Positions 1 to 11,811 of a stretch of 64,000 bases of DNA are shown here, piece after piece (the stretch's first letter is position 1; every line of letters starts with the position of its first letter). The stretch is from Cerioporus squamosus (Eukaryota > Basidiomycota > Agaricomycetes > Polyporales > Polyporaceae), in contig JABYQS010000083.1 in NCBI GenBank assembly GCA_022592435.1, positions 101,115 to 165,114 of the forward strand, in the 5' to 3' direction. The position numbers and the translations under genes were made by a program. The notes under the pieces were generated by a model. That model saw nothing but the letters and a program-made list of their open reading frames with translations. It was not told the DNA's origin and did no database searches.

Positions 1-1947
1 TTCGCGGAACGTCCGCCGGATGCTCTCGATGGCACGCTCGCGGTTAGGGTTGTCGTCACGAGGCCTCGGCAGGTCGACGGTCATGATCTTGGGTGGGGTG
101 GTGGCGCCGTGAATGCCTGCCGCATTGCACTTGGTGAGGAACGTTCTCAAGAAGGTTGTAAGCTCGGGATCATTGATCCCCTGGAATTCGCCGCGACGAC
201 CCTCCTGGACGAGGAGGACAGCCCAGCGCGTCATCGACCCGCCGGCCTGCAGCTTGACCTCAAGGATGTTCCATCCGGCGTCGCGGACCTGCGGAGGCCT
301 CCCTTCACGATAGGAGACAATCGGCGCCGGGAGTAGTCGGGAGGGCACCACCGTCATCTCCGGCGCGACGCTGAGACCGAATGCACCGAGAGTTGCGCCG
401 GGTACGTTCGCGCGAAGGCCAAGCTCCTCGAAGCCGTGGTTGACGATCGCATTGCCGTTGAACGGAGGAGGGTTACATGCAACCTTGATCATCGCGGCGG
501 TCTGGTCCGCGTCGAGCTTGCCACGATAAGCCTGTCCGGGTACAATCTCGCATATCTCGGCTGGGAGCAAGATCTGTTTGTCCCGCCGCGAGCTGACGTT
601 GATGAGTGGAAGATCGCGGGCGTGGTGGAGGGTGATGCGGTACTCTACACCAGACGTTAGCGCATGCAGGTGAGAGAAAGAACGAGGACATACTGCGTTT
701 GAAGAAGTTTTCCACCGTGACCATGCCGCCCAGCTCAGGGCAGTCGAACTTCTCCACCGCGGCAGTCTTCCCAGTCATGATGCGGAAGATCGTGTGTTTC
801 TTTGTGTATCCGAGATGCTTCGTAGACACCTTGAGACGATCGGCGAACGTCTGGGGCATGCCACTTCCTGTTTGCTGGCTGAACGCGAGCATTGCCTCCG
901 CCAAGTTCCCTGGAGTGTAGAATGCCGTCATGCAGACGTTGATGTTGACCATCAATTGCTTGTACATTGGACGGACGGACATGAAGAAGCCTCGGTAGGC
1001 CTCGACGCCGAGAGAAAGGTGATGGTGTTGGGAAGAGGATGGGAAGAAGTACTTGTTCCTACCCACACGGACACCGCGCCTGGATGCGTATTGTTGTAGA
1101 ACTAGGTTCAGCGCAGATACCAGAGGCTGCGTGTCAACGTCACGGTGACGAGGGTCGCCACTCATGTATCTGGGAGCCTATGAGCTGGATGGACAATTTG
1201 TACGGGATGTGGTACTCACTGAACTAGCGTCGACGTGTTCAGTTCCCCGAGTGACTTAATCTCTACAGTGAACATCATAGCGTTCGGATCGTCCGCCTGG
1301 TCCTCCTCACGATACCGGACCGGGATCTCTAATGGCTGCGGCAGTTTCTGCGAAGAGACCATCCTCTGACTGCGGTCATGGGCCACGTGCCGCACATACT
1401 GCGAGAATTGCGGGCTCTCCTCGACGAGTTGCATGATGCGAGCCCGTCGATCGCCCTTCGCCTGGGCTTTCGGCGAGATCGCAATCTCGTACTCGTGGTA
1501 GGTCATGTTGGGCGGAAGCTTCACCGCGAAGAAATTCGCACGGATGACGCCAGCTTTGCCCAGCTGGCCCCATCCGGGACGAAGGGGCATCTCTGGCTGT
1601 ACCTGGAGACGCTTGAAAGACTGGACCAGTTTGTCGAGGTCCGTGATCCGAGGCTGGAGCTGCAATGACTGCCCGGCAGCGAAGACTTCCGCAGGGCCAC
1701 CATAGCCACCGCGTGAGGCTCCACCACCGCGACCTCCTCCTCGACCTTGTCCGTAACTTCCTCCACTGGGGACGGGGGGCCCACCACCACGAGGAGCCCC
1801 ACGGCCGCGAGGACCACCGCCGCCAGTTGTCCCAGACTCGGCCGCGGAAGGCGCTGGGCTTCCTCTGCCTCGAGCAGAGGACGAAGGCGTGCCCCGTCCA
1901 CCACGTCCACCACGGCCGCGACCGCCACCGCGTTGTTGTTGACTCAT
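1..1947 (-). CDS. Argonaute protein, N-terminal two thirds (C-terminus beyond left edge)
   Basis: Small-RNA-guided silencing protein. Model: complement(join(<1..644, 694..1169, 1220..1947)); introns of 49 and 50 nt, phases consistent. The first ~80 residues are an RGG/GRG-rich tail starting MSQQQRGGGRGRGGRGGRG. The ArgoN domain follows, then linker 1 and PAZ (YFTPGN-like region reads AFYTPGNLAEAM; the PAZ end reads YRITLHHARDLPLINV and LLPAEICEIVPGQAYRGKL), then linker 2 (FGLSVAPEMTVVPSRLLPAP) and the start of MID. About 616 residues are present. MID remainder and the PIWI catalytic residues lie outside the window, so slicer activity cannot be judged. The start is the only ATG before the RGG tract. 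No neighbouring Dicer or RdRP is visible. Family assignment is secure; exon borders are inferred from splice motifs. Confidence 0.93.
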
Positions 1948-2546
1948 GTGTAGGGAGAACGAGAGTCTAGAGGATTCGTAAGTGCTCGGAAGACTGACAC
2001 AGGACGAGCAGTGCGTGCGTCGTGCGATGATGCTGGTTCGATTGCTTCGTACTTCTAGCCCGAAGCACCCCCGTTCACCACAGACACGGTACGCGGAGCT
2101 ATGTATACGTGCTGCAGCGAAGCACTCGGGACTCGATAGATGGGGGACTTACTGAAGGCTATGTATGGGATCTGGATGATTGCAGGAGCACCGTCAAGAT
2201 ACAACGCGATATGTAGCTTCAGCGTTGCCCGATGTTGGTTCAGGAGACGTAGATCAAGTCCAAGCTGAGGAAATTGTCAAACGTCCGCCAAAACTGCGGG
2301 TCTATATAGTGGGAGGTGGTGGTGCTGCGGTAAGTGCCTCAGGGCTCATAAGTTACAGTACTGCGGTAAGTACCTGTATGTTACGTAATACTTACTCACC
2401 CAATCGGCAATCAACATTTCCTGCTCCTCCTCCTCCTCCACATACGCACTGAAGTCACCTCCATCACGTTGGTTTCCCGCAGGAATTGAGCGCAATGGTC
2501 AGAGACTTACATATGAGTGCTCTACTGAGATCCTGCCAGGTTTAAG
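1948..2546. other. Divergent intergenic region between Argonaute and a UstYa-like gene
   Basis: No convincing gene. It should hold the promoters of the two divergently transcribed neighbours. Short GGTGGTGG and TCCTCCTCC runs occur near 2320 and 2425. I see no RNA gene or transposon end. Confidence 0.6.
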
Positions 2547-3338
2547 TTGATGATGTGCACCGCCGCGGCGACCCTGGCATCACATAGCCTCCGGCTCGCC
2601 AGCAACTCGAAAGCTCGTCCGGGTCGAGACAACCCTTACTTGACCATACCACTCGCCATGCTGGTTCTCTCCGCACCGACCTCTCTTATAGGCACAGTTC
2701 TCTTCGTGCTTGGTCTTGCGAACGCTGCTGTCGATCTACTCCTCGCCAGGGAAACCCAGCACGCGGCATCCCTGCGAAGCCCACCTCTCTCGCACTACAG
2801 TAAGCCCTTCCGTTCGCACTCTGCACATCGTCTCTGAGCAGCAATAGCCTTTGCCGGAGAGGACTATCCACCATATCTACCGCTCCCGTCCGCACGAGCC
2901 TCAGTCGGGTTAACCTTCGAAGAGAGCGTCCGATTCTCTCTCACGTCCTCGGAGAGCACGCTGGAATGGGCCTACACCGGGGCCGTCGGGGACAGCAACA
3001 TCCGCCTCGGTCCCAACCACCGCTTCTTCAACACAGGATTCTCCTACCAGCTTCACTGCGCCCGCTACATCGTAGGCGCGTTCGCACAAGATAACCCGCA
3101 GACGGGTCCCCAAGAACGAGCGCACGTCTCGCGCTGCCTCAACGTCATCCGGCACTTCGTCATGTGCTCCGCGGATACGACGCTCGAACCCGCCGACGCG
3201 ATGACTAGGAACCACACCAACGCACGGGCAGGAGGCGAGCGTCGTTGCAGAGATTGGCCGTCGCTGTATAGTGCGATGGAGCAGAACTGGGAGGACTGGC
3301 GCGCTTTCCAGCAATCTTCGGAGTTACTGTCTTCATGA
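2547..3338 (+). CDS. UstYa-like protein (DUF3328), first copy
   Basis: Model join(2547..2799, 2848..3338), 247 aa. A hydrophobic segment near residues 32-62 suggests one membrane anchor, as in UstYa proteins, which act as oxidases or cyclases in fungal ribosomal-peptide and other pathways. The C-terminal half matches the family: LTFEESVRF, a conserved Trp (LEWAYTG), a first motif YQLHCARYIV, and a second HVSRCLNVIRHFVMC followed by SADTTLEPAD. The usual pair of HxxHC motifs is degenerate here: the first reads YxxHC and the second HxxRC, so activity may be altered. The intron falls at the same place and phase as in the second copy near 41 kb. The start is the first ATG of an ATGATGATG cluster. 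Confidence 0.82.
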
Positions 3339-3731
3339 TCATGTACAGGTAGCAGATGGGTGCGTGCAGCAGTTGTATGGCCGTTCTCCGTGTTCTGACA
3401 TCCATTTGTGAATGTCCAGTTGTACCTGTCCAATACCACTCAGAGCTCGATCTGCATTGATATGCGTCAAATCCATGCGAAGCCGTCTCTATCCCGCGAT
3501 GCCTCTCCGAAGCTAGTGTATACGAACGGCTCATAAGACACTGGTAAGGTATGTAGGTAATACGATCCTCCCGACGTCCCGTCTGACTAGCAGGATTCGT
3601 CCACCTCGAAACGCGAGTCTTGACTAAGTTACCAAGATGTTCCAAATAGCGGCTTCAACGCCATAAGATACCATAAGAATAGCAACCACCAAAATCATTG
3701 GGTATAGCAGTCGGCAGCACAAGGAGACTAC
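3339..3731. other. Convergent intergenic spacer
   Basis: This is the 3' flank of two convergent genes. I see no coding or RNA feature here. Confidence 0.6.
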
Positions 3732-4947
3732 TCACACATCCTCCACCCTCACGGAAGAATTCGTCGAGCCACTAGAGGTCATGACGTGTGAGCCCTTCTC
3801 CTTCTCTGCCTCCTCATGGTCAATGCGTGTAGTCGAGCGTCCGGTGAATTCCAGCTTGGAGTCCTGGCCGAACATCGAGCTCTTGTCTCGCGTCCACGCG
3901 CGGCCACTCACGACACGGAGGACTATCAGCTGGGGCGCGAAGCACTGGCACATCGTTCCGTCAGCCATCGCACTCGCGCATGCAACGCAACGAGGAGACA
4001 CTCACGGTCATCATGACGTAGATGGAGAGGAAGAAGATCTCCAGCTGGTGTCCGAGCGCGAAGGTGACTATGTACGCGATGCCCGTGAGTGTCGACAGCA
4101 GCATGCTCTCGACGATGATCGCAGCTGCACTGGTGTACGCGCGCCCGACATCGGGGCCCATCGACTGCCCGAAGCGTTTGCCCACGTAGACGATGCGCGC
4201 CGCGATGAGCGACGTGACGAGGACCTCCAGCCCGATGATGCACGATGTGTAGCCTATCCCGAGGTTCTTCGCGAGGCCGGCAAAGTAGTTTGCATGTGGC
4301 CGGCCTGACTCGTACAGCTGCGCGATGCCCAGCGCTGCGGTGGAACGTGCTGTTAGTAGGAGTGCGCATACTGCGAATGGTGGACGTGGACGTACAGAAC
4401 GACGCGAGATACACGATCGCTGGGAACACGATGATGCGAAGGTCGTCCCACACGACCCAGCAGCGGTAGATCTGCATGTGCGATCGTCAATATTAAACAC
4501 CGATGGAGAACGAATGGGAGCGTGCACATACCAGCAACCCGTCGCTGAACAAGTTCAGTACGATGGACGCCGCTGTGCCGAAGGTCTGGTACCACACGGA
4601 CGCGAAGTCGAAGAGATACGCGTCCATGCCGCCCGCGTAGTCCGCGTTGACGATCCACATCTCCTCGCCGAAGACGGCCTCGGTCGCGACAAAGACCGTG
4701 TTGAGGAGGAGGATAATCGTCGTGAAGAGGAGGAAGAACTTGTCCGAGGGCGCGTGCTTGTGCTTCCGGCTCTGCATAACGCGAACGGTCATGAAGTACA
4801 CCACGAGTTCCATGCCTACCAGATAGACTCGTCAGTTAGTCAATCTGGCGAAGAGCGTGCATCTTCAGGAGGCTCACCGTATATGATAGCATTGAAATTG
4901 TTGCCGACATAAAAGGCATTCTGGAACAATGCCATAGACTCGGACAT
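3732..4947 (-). CDS. Seven-helix basidiomycete membrane protein
   Basis: Model complement(join(3732..3944, 4006..4334, 4396..4471, 4532..4815, 4878..4947)), 323 aa; introns of 60-62 nt, all GT-AG, phases agree. It belongs to a large Agaricomycete family of multi-helix plasma-membrane proteins of unknown function, GPCR-like in topology. Family landmarks are the start MSESMALFQNAFYVGNNFNA, FVATEAVFGEEMWIVNADYAGG, SVWYQTFGTAASIVLNLFSD, IYRCWVVWDD, IVFPAIVYLASF, AAAIIVESMLLSTLTGIAYI and PQLIVLRVVSGRAWTRD. The polar C-terminal tail of about 45 residues is probably cytosolic. No pheromone or ligand function can be assigned from sequence. The last intron end (CCAG before TGCTTCGCG) is the least certain junction. 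Confidence 0.82.
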
Positions 4948-6151
4948 GGTGTGCTACCAGGGAGGCGAGCGGGCGGAGGGCGGGCGACCTGCAGGGGCAC
5001 CTGGGGTGAATGGAACTCACCTGGCGCACCTTATGTGCTCGGATGGCTCTTCGTGATGTTCGGATTGCGCTCGTGCCTCGCGGACCGGCGATTTGAGTAG
5101 CGTGCATGACGTCGCGGCGTACCGCAGGGCTTCTACTGTCGGCACCCTTCCCACTGCCGGCGTCCCTGGCAACTGAGGTTTCCGAGACACCCGAACGGGT
5201 GAGGACGTCCTACGCATCGAACATTAAACTCACTGAACATCTGCGCCAGTCCCATGGCCAGGATGTTGGTGTACAGTACGGTGCGCGTGCAATAGCTGCA
5301 TGCATGTGCAAACGATTCCCAGGGAAGGGCGGCGCCAGATTTTGAGTTGGACGTTCGGCTGACAAAGGCCGACATCACGTCGGATTCCCAAGCTCGTATT
5401 CCCATCCTCGAGGCTCCCGGCCAGCTTCGCGCCCAATATCGGAAGGGTTGCTCTCTTCTGTGGTACAGAAGCGTTTGAACGGTGCTGGTTCCTGGGCCAT
5501 ATCGCGCTGAACTGATGGATGGTCCTGGAGGCCACTGGGAGCAGCGAACGCGAACGTGTCCAGGTCTGCGTAGAAGCCCTCGAGTGCACAGACGGGCGGG
5601 TTTTGTGCGCGCCCAGGCTCTTGACCATGTCCGCTCTGCGGCGGGACATGACAAGCATGATGCACTGCGTCGTCATGCAGACCTCGCAGTGCGTCAGCAC
5701 AATCACGGAGGAACCACACCGGTACTCACCTGCTCGAGAAATGCCGCTCGGACTCGCATGGGCGCAGAGAGACGATCGATCCGAAGGGGACCCTGCAAGC
5801 AGGATAGGCGACATCGGGGCCACACTCTGTTGAGGCGGCCATCGAGTTCGAGCGGCCTTGCGGGCGCATCACCTTAGGTATGCGAGAGTCAGCAAGATGA
5901 ACCGAGTGAAGGTAACAAGTAATACTCACCTGTGAGGTCATGGCGCAGAGCCTAGTCCGGTAGAACACATCCCGCCTACACGCGTACCCGTGCAACTGTC
6001 TAGTAGGAAACCCGGTCAGATCGGACGAGTCTCTTCGCGATGTTTTTGCAGGTAAGCAGTCTCATGGCACGTTCGGGAATGCAACGCGGTACGGCTCTTC
6101 GTCCAATTGAACGCCATATCGTACATGGGGCTTCACCGCAAGAGCTCAGAG
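4948..6151. other. Unassigned region, possibly a decayed minus-strand gene
   Basis: No complete gene can be built. A minus-strand ATG at 5842 opens MAASTECGPDVAYPA, which resembles the N-terminus of DUF6534-type seven-helix proteins. It is followed by plausible donors (near 5726 and 5927) and by an acidic stretch around 5375-5600 in another frame (FYADLDTFAFAAPSG). The hydrophobic helices expected between them are missing. Either this is a heavily eroded membrane-protein gene or chance resemblance. Confidence 0.25.
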
Positions 6152-7918
6152 TCATCCAGGCCGAGACACCGTGAAGATAATCCCCTCATGAGTCAGGCTC
6201 CCCGGATCCATCAACTCCGCAGCGTCCCCAGAGACGCAGGCATTGACGTACGTCATACGATAGGGCAGCCTCGTCGTTACGGCTTCCGCAAAGCTCGCAA
6301 GTCCCGAGATCGTGTCCGACGCATCGATCGCGCCCTCGGGAGCTCCCAGGGCAATCGGCACATCTTGCGCACCCCCGCCGAAACTCTGCTTCTCGCTGTG
6401 GGGACGAACATCGACGATGTAGACGTCGCGCGACAGGCCCGAGCGCGTCGCCAGAGATATAGCCACTCGCGAGCCCAGGCATGCGATGTTCATCGGCTGC
6501 CGGGCGAGCTTGAGCAAGCGGGTGCCGTCAGGGCCCCATTCCGACCATGGAACCTTCCGCGCAGCCTGGGGGTCGGGAACCCGCGATTGCGACAGTAACG
6601 CCAGCCTGGTGCGGATGGTAGCGAGAGGAATGACCAGGAGGAGATCCTCCACGCCGCGATCGTAGAGACAGCTGAAGTAGACTGTCAGGACAGCGATGTC
6701 GGGATCTTCCCGGAAGAAAGGACGGTCATTCTTGAAGTATCGCGAGCCGGGCTCGTGAGACTGTAGAAACATGATATCCGTCTCAGATACTCCCAATGTG
6801 GGAAATTCGAGGTGCAGTAGACAATTATCGTCTGTCGCCAAGTCCGGAGGCATCGATGGAACCATGTGGGGGTCGAACTCGTAGAGGAATAGACCTCTGT
6901 GATCGACCACCATGACATGAGATTGGTCCAGTAGGAGGCATCTTCCTGACATTGGCCACCGAGATCGCTGGCAACGCGAGCCACATAAGCGACGACAGGT
7001 TGGCGGACTGGACTGGAGTGCTTACCCAGACGATCGCCCCGGTTTTCCAGTTGACCACGCGCAGCTCTCCTGGTCCGGCGGAGTAGAATGTGTTAATCCG
7101 TGACCACGATAGCAGGTCGCCGACAGACTGAACCAAGTCCCAGACTGGGGGCGCGATGTCGGAGAAAGCGAGCTGTGTCTGCCAGGACGAGTCCATGACC
7201 TTGTTTTGTGAAATGTTGAAAAGCACGCATTGGATTGTTCTAGTGGTCATGTAAGTCCGTTAGACGACAAAACGTAGAATAATCCCACTCACTGGTCGGG
7301 CGGAGATCGGCCCTGTACAAAAACAACCAAGTCTTCCTCAGGATTGACAGCGCATGGCGACGCATGGCACGAGGAAGAGCTCATGGGTGATAACACCCCA
7401 AGGTTCGTCAATGAGATCGATATATGCTCCAGTCCTCCGTATGTGTCAGCCTTAGGCCACGCCGGCCGGTATAGCGTCCACATGCCACCATCACTGGTTT
7501 CCAGTCCTTCGAACTCAAAGCGGAAGAACACTCCTCCTGGGAAGCTGACGGACCCGCGACGAGAGCGCGGCTGAGTGAGGATATGGAAAGGGAAACCTGT
7601 ATCCCGTGCTGCGTTGCGTGCGCGTAGCTTCTCCAGCTTCACGGTCAAAGGGACCTTGGCGGGACCGTCGACCATTCCAGCGCGAGACAGTTCCATCTTG
7701 TATTGCAGCGCAACCTCAGAGGTAATGAGCCTTCTAAGCACCTTGCAAACCTAGGAATCGAGCTTGCGTCAGTCAATATCATGAGGCAAGTCGAAGTGAC
7801 GTACCCTCGTGCATCTGGTTAAATCGCCGAGTCCGAGGTCCTGTAGGATCTTCACCTGAAGCTCTAGCGCAAGGTTCGGGAGTGTAGCATCGAATCTGTG
7901 GACCTCCATGGCACCCAT
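6152..7918 (-). CDS. F-box protein
   Basis: Model complement(join(6152..6967, 7026..7239, 7293..7750, 7805..7918)), 533 aa, introns of 53-58 nt with consistent phases. The N-terminal F-box (LPNLALELQVKILQDLGLGD, then LTRC, VCKVLRRLI) would recruit a Skp1-Cullin ubiquitin ligase. The rest is the long C-terminal region seen in many Agaricomycete F-box proteins. It is probably a beta-propeller-like substrate domain (WDLVQSVGDLLSW, WKTGAIVW, DHRGLFLYEFDPH, YVNACVSGDAAELMDPGSL), though no WD signature is clear. The start could be 7918 (MGAMEVHRF) or three codons further in. It shares a divergent ~0.8-kb promoter with the DUF6533 gene. It is not closely related to the F-box-like/LRR family further right. 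Confidence 0.8.
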
Positions 7919-8741
7919 GGTGCGCAAGGAACGCCTGCAGGACAGCGCAGAGAGGGCAGTGGCAAGCGGCTTGAACGTTGAAGTCAACGTCGAGTCGGAC
8001 TCGGTGGCGGATCAAACGGCGGTACTTACATAATCAGTATGCTCGGCTAGATGCAAGTTCGTCGCCGCTCTGCTCTTCAGACTTCTAAGTAGACGCGATC
8101 CACGTCGACTCTTTCTCTTGGTCCATATCACTTGGATGCGAAACCGTACAAGTGGAGCTGGAGAGGTTCACTGGTAAAGTCGCCCCGCCGTGACGCCGAC
8201 AACGCCACGTGGTGCCCAGTAGTAACTACGTACTTATTCGGTGCGTCAGTGGCTCCGGGATATACTGTGTTCACTGACAGCGCGGCGACGCGGTTAAGTA
8301 TCTAGGTTCAGGAAGTGAGAAGTACGCTCAGCTTGTCCATACGTCTCCGCTTCCGTCGCCTGTGCATCATACATCGGCGCCAACCTAGCAGCTAGTACTA
8401 CGAACGTTCATCCGAGGGCTCGCAGGGGCAACGGCTGCGGTTGAACGCTCAAGCGACCTTGAGCTTGATCCTCAATGAACGTCCGTGACGGACACCATCA
8501 AGTCCATGCAGCTGCAGTGTTCGCATGCAGCGCAGCCTCACCCAGACGACGCGACCCTGTCAGATGTGGTCAGATGTAGTGGATAGGAATTGCGCTCGTA
8601 TCTCAACCACCATCGAGCAGTCGTCATCCATCCTGTTGACTGCATCGTTTCTTTGGAATATAAGGCCCGCTGCTGTCACTAATGCCATTGCCAACCTTCC
8701 TCGCCCCCCAGCATCGTGAGGGTTGCTCTTCGGATTTCGAC
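7919..8741. other. Divergent promoter region
   Basis: This is the intergenic stretch between the F-box gene (minus) and the DUF6533 gene (plus). Nothing coding is supported. Short ORFs here lack splice logic and family similarity. Confidence 0.55.
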
Positions 8742-10486
8742 ATGTCCTCCGACGCAGATACAAGTGCTACTGCAACCGTAGCCCTGGTCAAAGCACTGTA
8801 CGTGGAATCTATACAGACGACGCATGTTGCTGACACCTCCGAACAGCTATACAGAGAACTACTGCGACGTGGCGGCCTCCGGTGCGTTCACTTCAGCGCG
8901 AAGTGGTCCTGCGTACCTCACATCACTCTCTTTCCTGCGATAGTACTCTTCATCTACGAGGTACTCGTTACTTTGGATCGCGAAGTCGCATGCTTCTGGA
9001 CTGCTAGGCGTCGGAGTGGAGCGTCGCTCTTGTTCCTCGCGAACAAGTGGATCTCCATGACGGTCTACATTATGGAGTTGGTCGGGCTCGCAAGTTTCCC
9101 TTCGGATCAGGTGAGTAGTATCCGTTCATGTCATGACAAATCTGACCGCAATCAGAGGTTGGTGGACAGCCTTGCAGAGTCCAGAATACAGCGGAATGAC
9201 CCTTAATTGACGTCCGCAGCTGTTCATGGTTCGCAGTGGGCTTCATTGCGATAGAAGCACTGCAATTCGTCCCCTGGGCGGGTAAGACATGCTTCCAGTC
9301 CCTCAGAACAAAGGAACTGATGTATTGTGTTGAGTCTTCTCCGCCCTCCGTGCGTATGTTCTGAGCAGGAGCAAGCTCCTCGGACTACTCATCCTGGCGT
9401 TGTCTTTAGCGCCAGTAGGTGCCAATCTGGTGAGTAGGTTGATGTCCAGATCTACCAGACTGTCGCAGGCTCACCCGCTATGCAGGTCGTCTACGGTTAT
9501 CAGCTCTCGGGAGAGAACTTCCCACCATTGGGATGCATTCTTATTGACAACGCAACGGCGGATATCGACTTAAGGTACCGCTCTCTCTATCTCATCGCGT
9601 AGCGTTGGCACTGATATTGTGTTAGGCGTAGGTTGACTAGTAACCACATGCGATAGGGAGTACTCATGTAAGGACCCGCACAGTTATCATCATCTCTCGA
9701 GTACCGCTCGTTATTGCCGACGTTCTCCTCATCTACATCACCTGGGCAAAGCTTAGCACTCGGGATGCCCTGAGGAATATCCAACAGGCCAAGAGATTGT
9801 CGCTCTCGGATATCCTCTTACGCGATGGTGCGTCTTTGTCATCAGCATATGAGCTCAACAATATCGGGACTCACTACCCCTTCTGTGACACACACAGGAA
9901 CCATCTATTTCATGTATGTCAAGCGGTCAAACCGATGGAACACATGTCTGACTCGCACGCGGCACGATCGTTATCAGAGTCTTGTTCATCCTGAACGACC
10001 TTCACCTCGTCTTTTCTCTCACTGTGGTACGCCGCCGTCGTTTTGCTTCTGCACTACCGGCAAAATTTAATCTTCGCGTCAACAGGTGGCGGGTACTTCC
10101 GGCTCGGGAGGAAGTGACCTAACCATATTCACCTCCCCGTACGCTTCTCGCTGTTCTGGAATCGAGAAACCGCGACGTTCCGCTCACCAACATTCCCCAT
10201 TTACAGCATCACGGCGATCCTCGTGTCCCGGTTCCTCCTAGAGCTGCAGGAAGCGAACCAAACGGTCGTCAGACTCAACCCCGACGATCCGCTGCATTCC
10301 TCGAGGGACCCCTACGACGAGACGTCAAGCTTCATCTCGTCCCTTGGGGCATTCATCAATCCGAGTCTCGCCGCGCCGACCGACGAGAATGCGGAGTCGC
10401 TGGCGGGCTCGCGCTCAGATGAGGAGGAAGACCGCACGGCCGAGGCCTCTATGGGACAGGCTGCTGTACTGTCATCTTCGGCGTAG
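8742..10486 (+). CDS. DUF6533 multi-helix membrane protein with many small exons
   Basis: Model join(8742..8797, 8847..8881, 8944..9110, 9156..9157, 9220..9281, 9335..9429, 9486..9574, 9673..9827, 9898..9913, 9978..10026, 10086..10138, 10207..10486), 352 aa. The DUF6533 signature is NYCDVAAS, then VLFIYEVLVTLDREVACFW, then ASLLFLANKWISM. Later helices read FIAIEALQFVPWA, FSALRAYVLSRSKLLG and VIIISRVPLVIADVLLIYI. The acidic tail is probably cytosolic. Function is unknown in this family. Joining exon 3 to the helix that starts with CSWFAV needs exactly two extra bases (AG at 9156-9157); the flanking introns of 45 and 62 nt each carry a CTGAC or TTGAC branch-like site. The alternative would be a non-GT donor. 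Confidence 0.8.
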
Positions 10487-11811
10487 TCTGCCAGATCCCG
10501 AGCTTGGCAATTATCGCAGTTGAGGCAGGAACTTGTCAGTGCTCACCCCGCCTCAGGTTCCCAATTGTTTGACATCTTGTCATACATGGCAGGTATGTTC
10601 GCACCGGCAGCTTCCTCTGTTCGACATGAGCAAGAACCGTCCGTTTGAGTGGCCACGCCTGACCGGGACCTCCGGGCAGACTCCCAAAACTAATGAAAGA
10701 CGATGCCATGGGAAAGACAGGTAGTACCCGACTACACACGCCCTCGGTGTGCCGCGACCCTCTCTTCTCTCAGCTCGGCATGAGAGACGGCGATGGTGTG
10801 ATCAGTACTAAGTATCGACGGCCGCGAGCATATGCAACTTGGCATCCGACTCAACGTGCAATTAGCACAAAGATAAAAAGTATAGCTAGGCGATGCAGTA
10901 CACTGGTACGTCGAGTGCAACGCACACAGTATGCCGACCTCCTGACCATCCGTTGAGAATGATCCAAAGGATTCATTCGGCTTATCATCCCGTCATGGCA
11001 GAAGGACAACTCAGGAGTATGCCCACAGCGGTCCGTAGCGGCCCGGTTCCAAGACCCGACAGTCTCCACTGTGGTTGAGCTTCACAGGTGGTAATTAAAA
11101 AGCGAAGTCCGACAGTCTCCGCTGAGTTTTTGCTTGACCAGCATCAAGTGTGTTGTATCTCCGCCTCTAGACCTTCAGTATTTTATTCCCCGCTTCGACT
11201 TACTGCTACTTATACGAGTGCTACTGCCAATATTCTCGCAGCTTCTCAGTGTTTGGTACCACTGCCATGTGGAGCCTTCAGCTCTGCGAGCGAGGATGAG
11301 CGGGCGATAGCCCCGAGTCGAGCTCGCCTGCTGCTCCTCTCACATCTGCTGTCTGATTCGGCTGGAATGCCCGTAGTAATTGCCCATGTTGTTCCTTCCG
11401 GAGTCAAATCCTCAAAGGTCTGCTGTCAGTCGAGTAAGGAAAGTTCATCAGAAGTTGCTGCCCCGCACGTCGAGAGACCTGACCACAATTCAGATGCTTG
11501 CATTTGTGTCTGCGCCCTCTGCAATGTTCACCACCTGGATCATTCTTACCGGGCGTGCGCCAGCAGCGCCTCACTTCGACAAGTACTTGGAGGATTGAAC
11601 GCGCGCGTACAGCTCCAATTCCCGGGCCCTCCTCTGTACCAACTCGAATGCCCGGGCCGAACTGTCCGCTGTAGGGAGCGCGTCTTTGGCGTCCACAGGC
11701 CATCTGTCCAGTCAAACTTCAAACGCTAGCACACACCGTCCCCTCGAGGCAGGGCCCAGCGACAACGCTGCTGTACGAGCACACCGAATTCAATCCCCTC
11801 CGACCGCCTCG
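10487..11811. other. Intergenic region upstream of F-box-like copy 1
   Basis: No gene is recognised. The segment 10800-10880 shares a short degenerate motif (TATCGACGGCCGC followed by CGACTC) with 13830-13880. From about 11686 the sequence resembles the 5' flanks of F-box-like copies 4 and 5, so the duplicated unit extends into the 5' UTR. Confidence 0.5.

Noticed and set aside
11686..11811. Upstream in-frame start for F-box-like copy 1
   Set aside because: The stretch aligns with non-coding 5' flanks of other copies whose frames are closed there; MTTPR is the conserved start.
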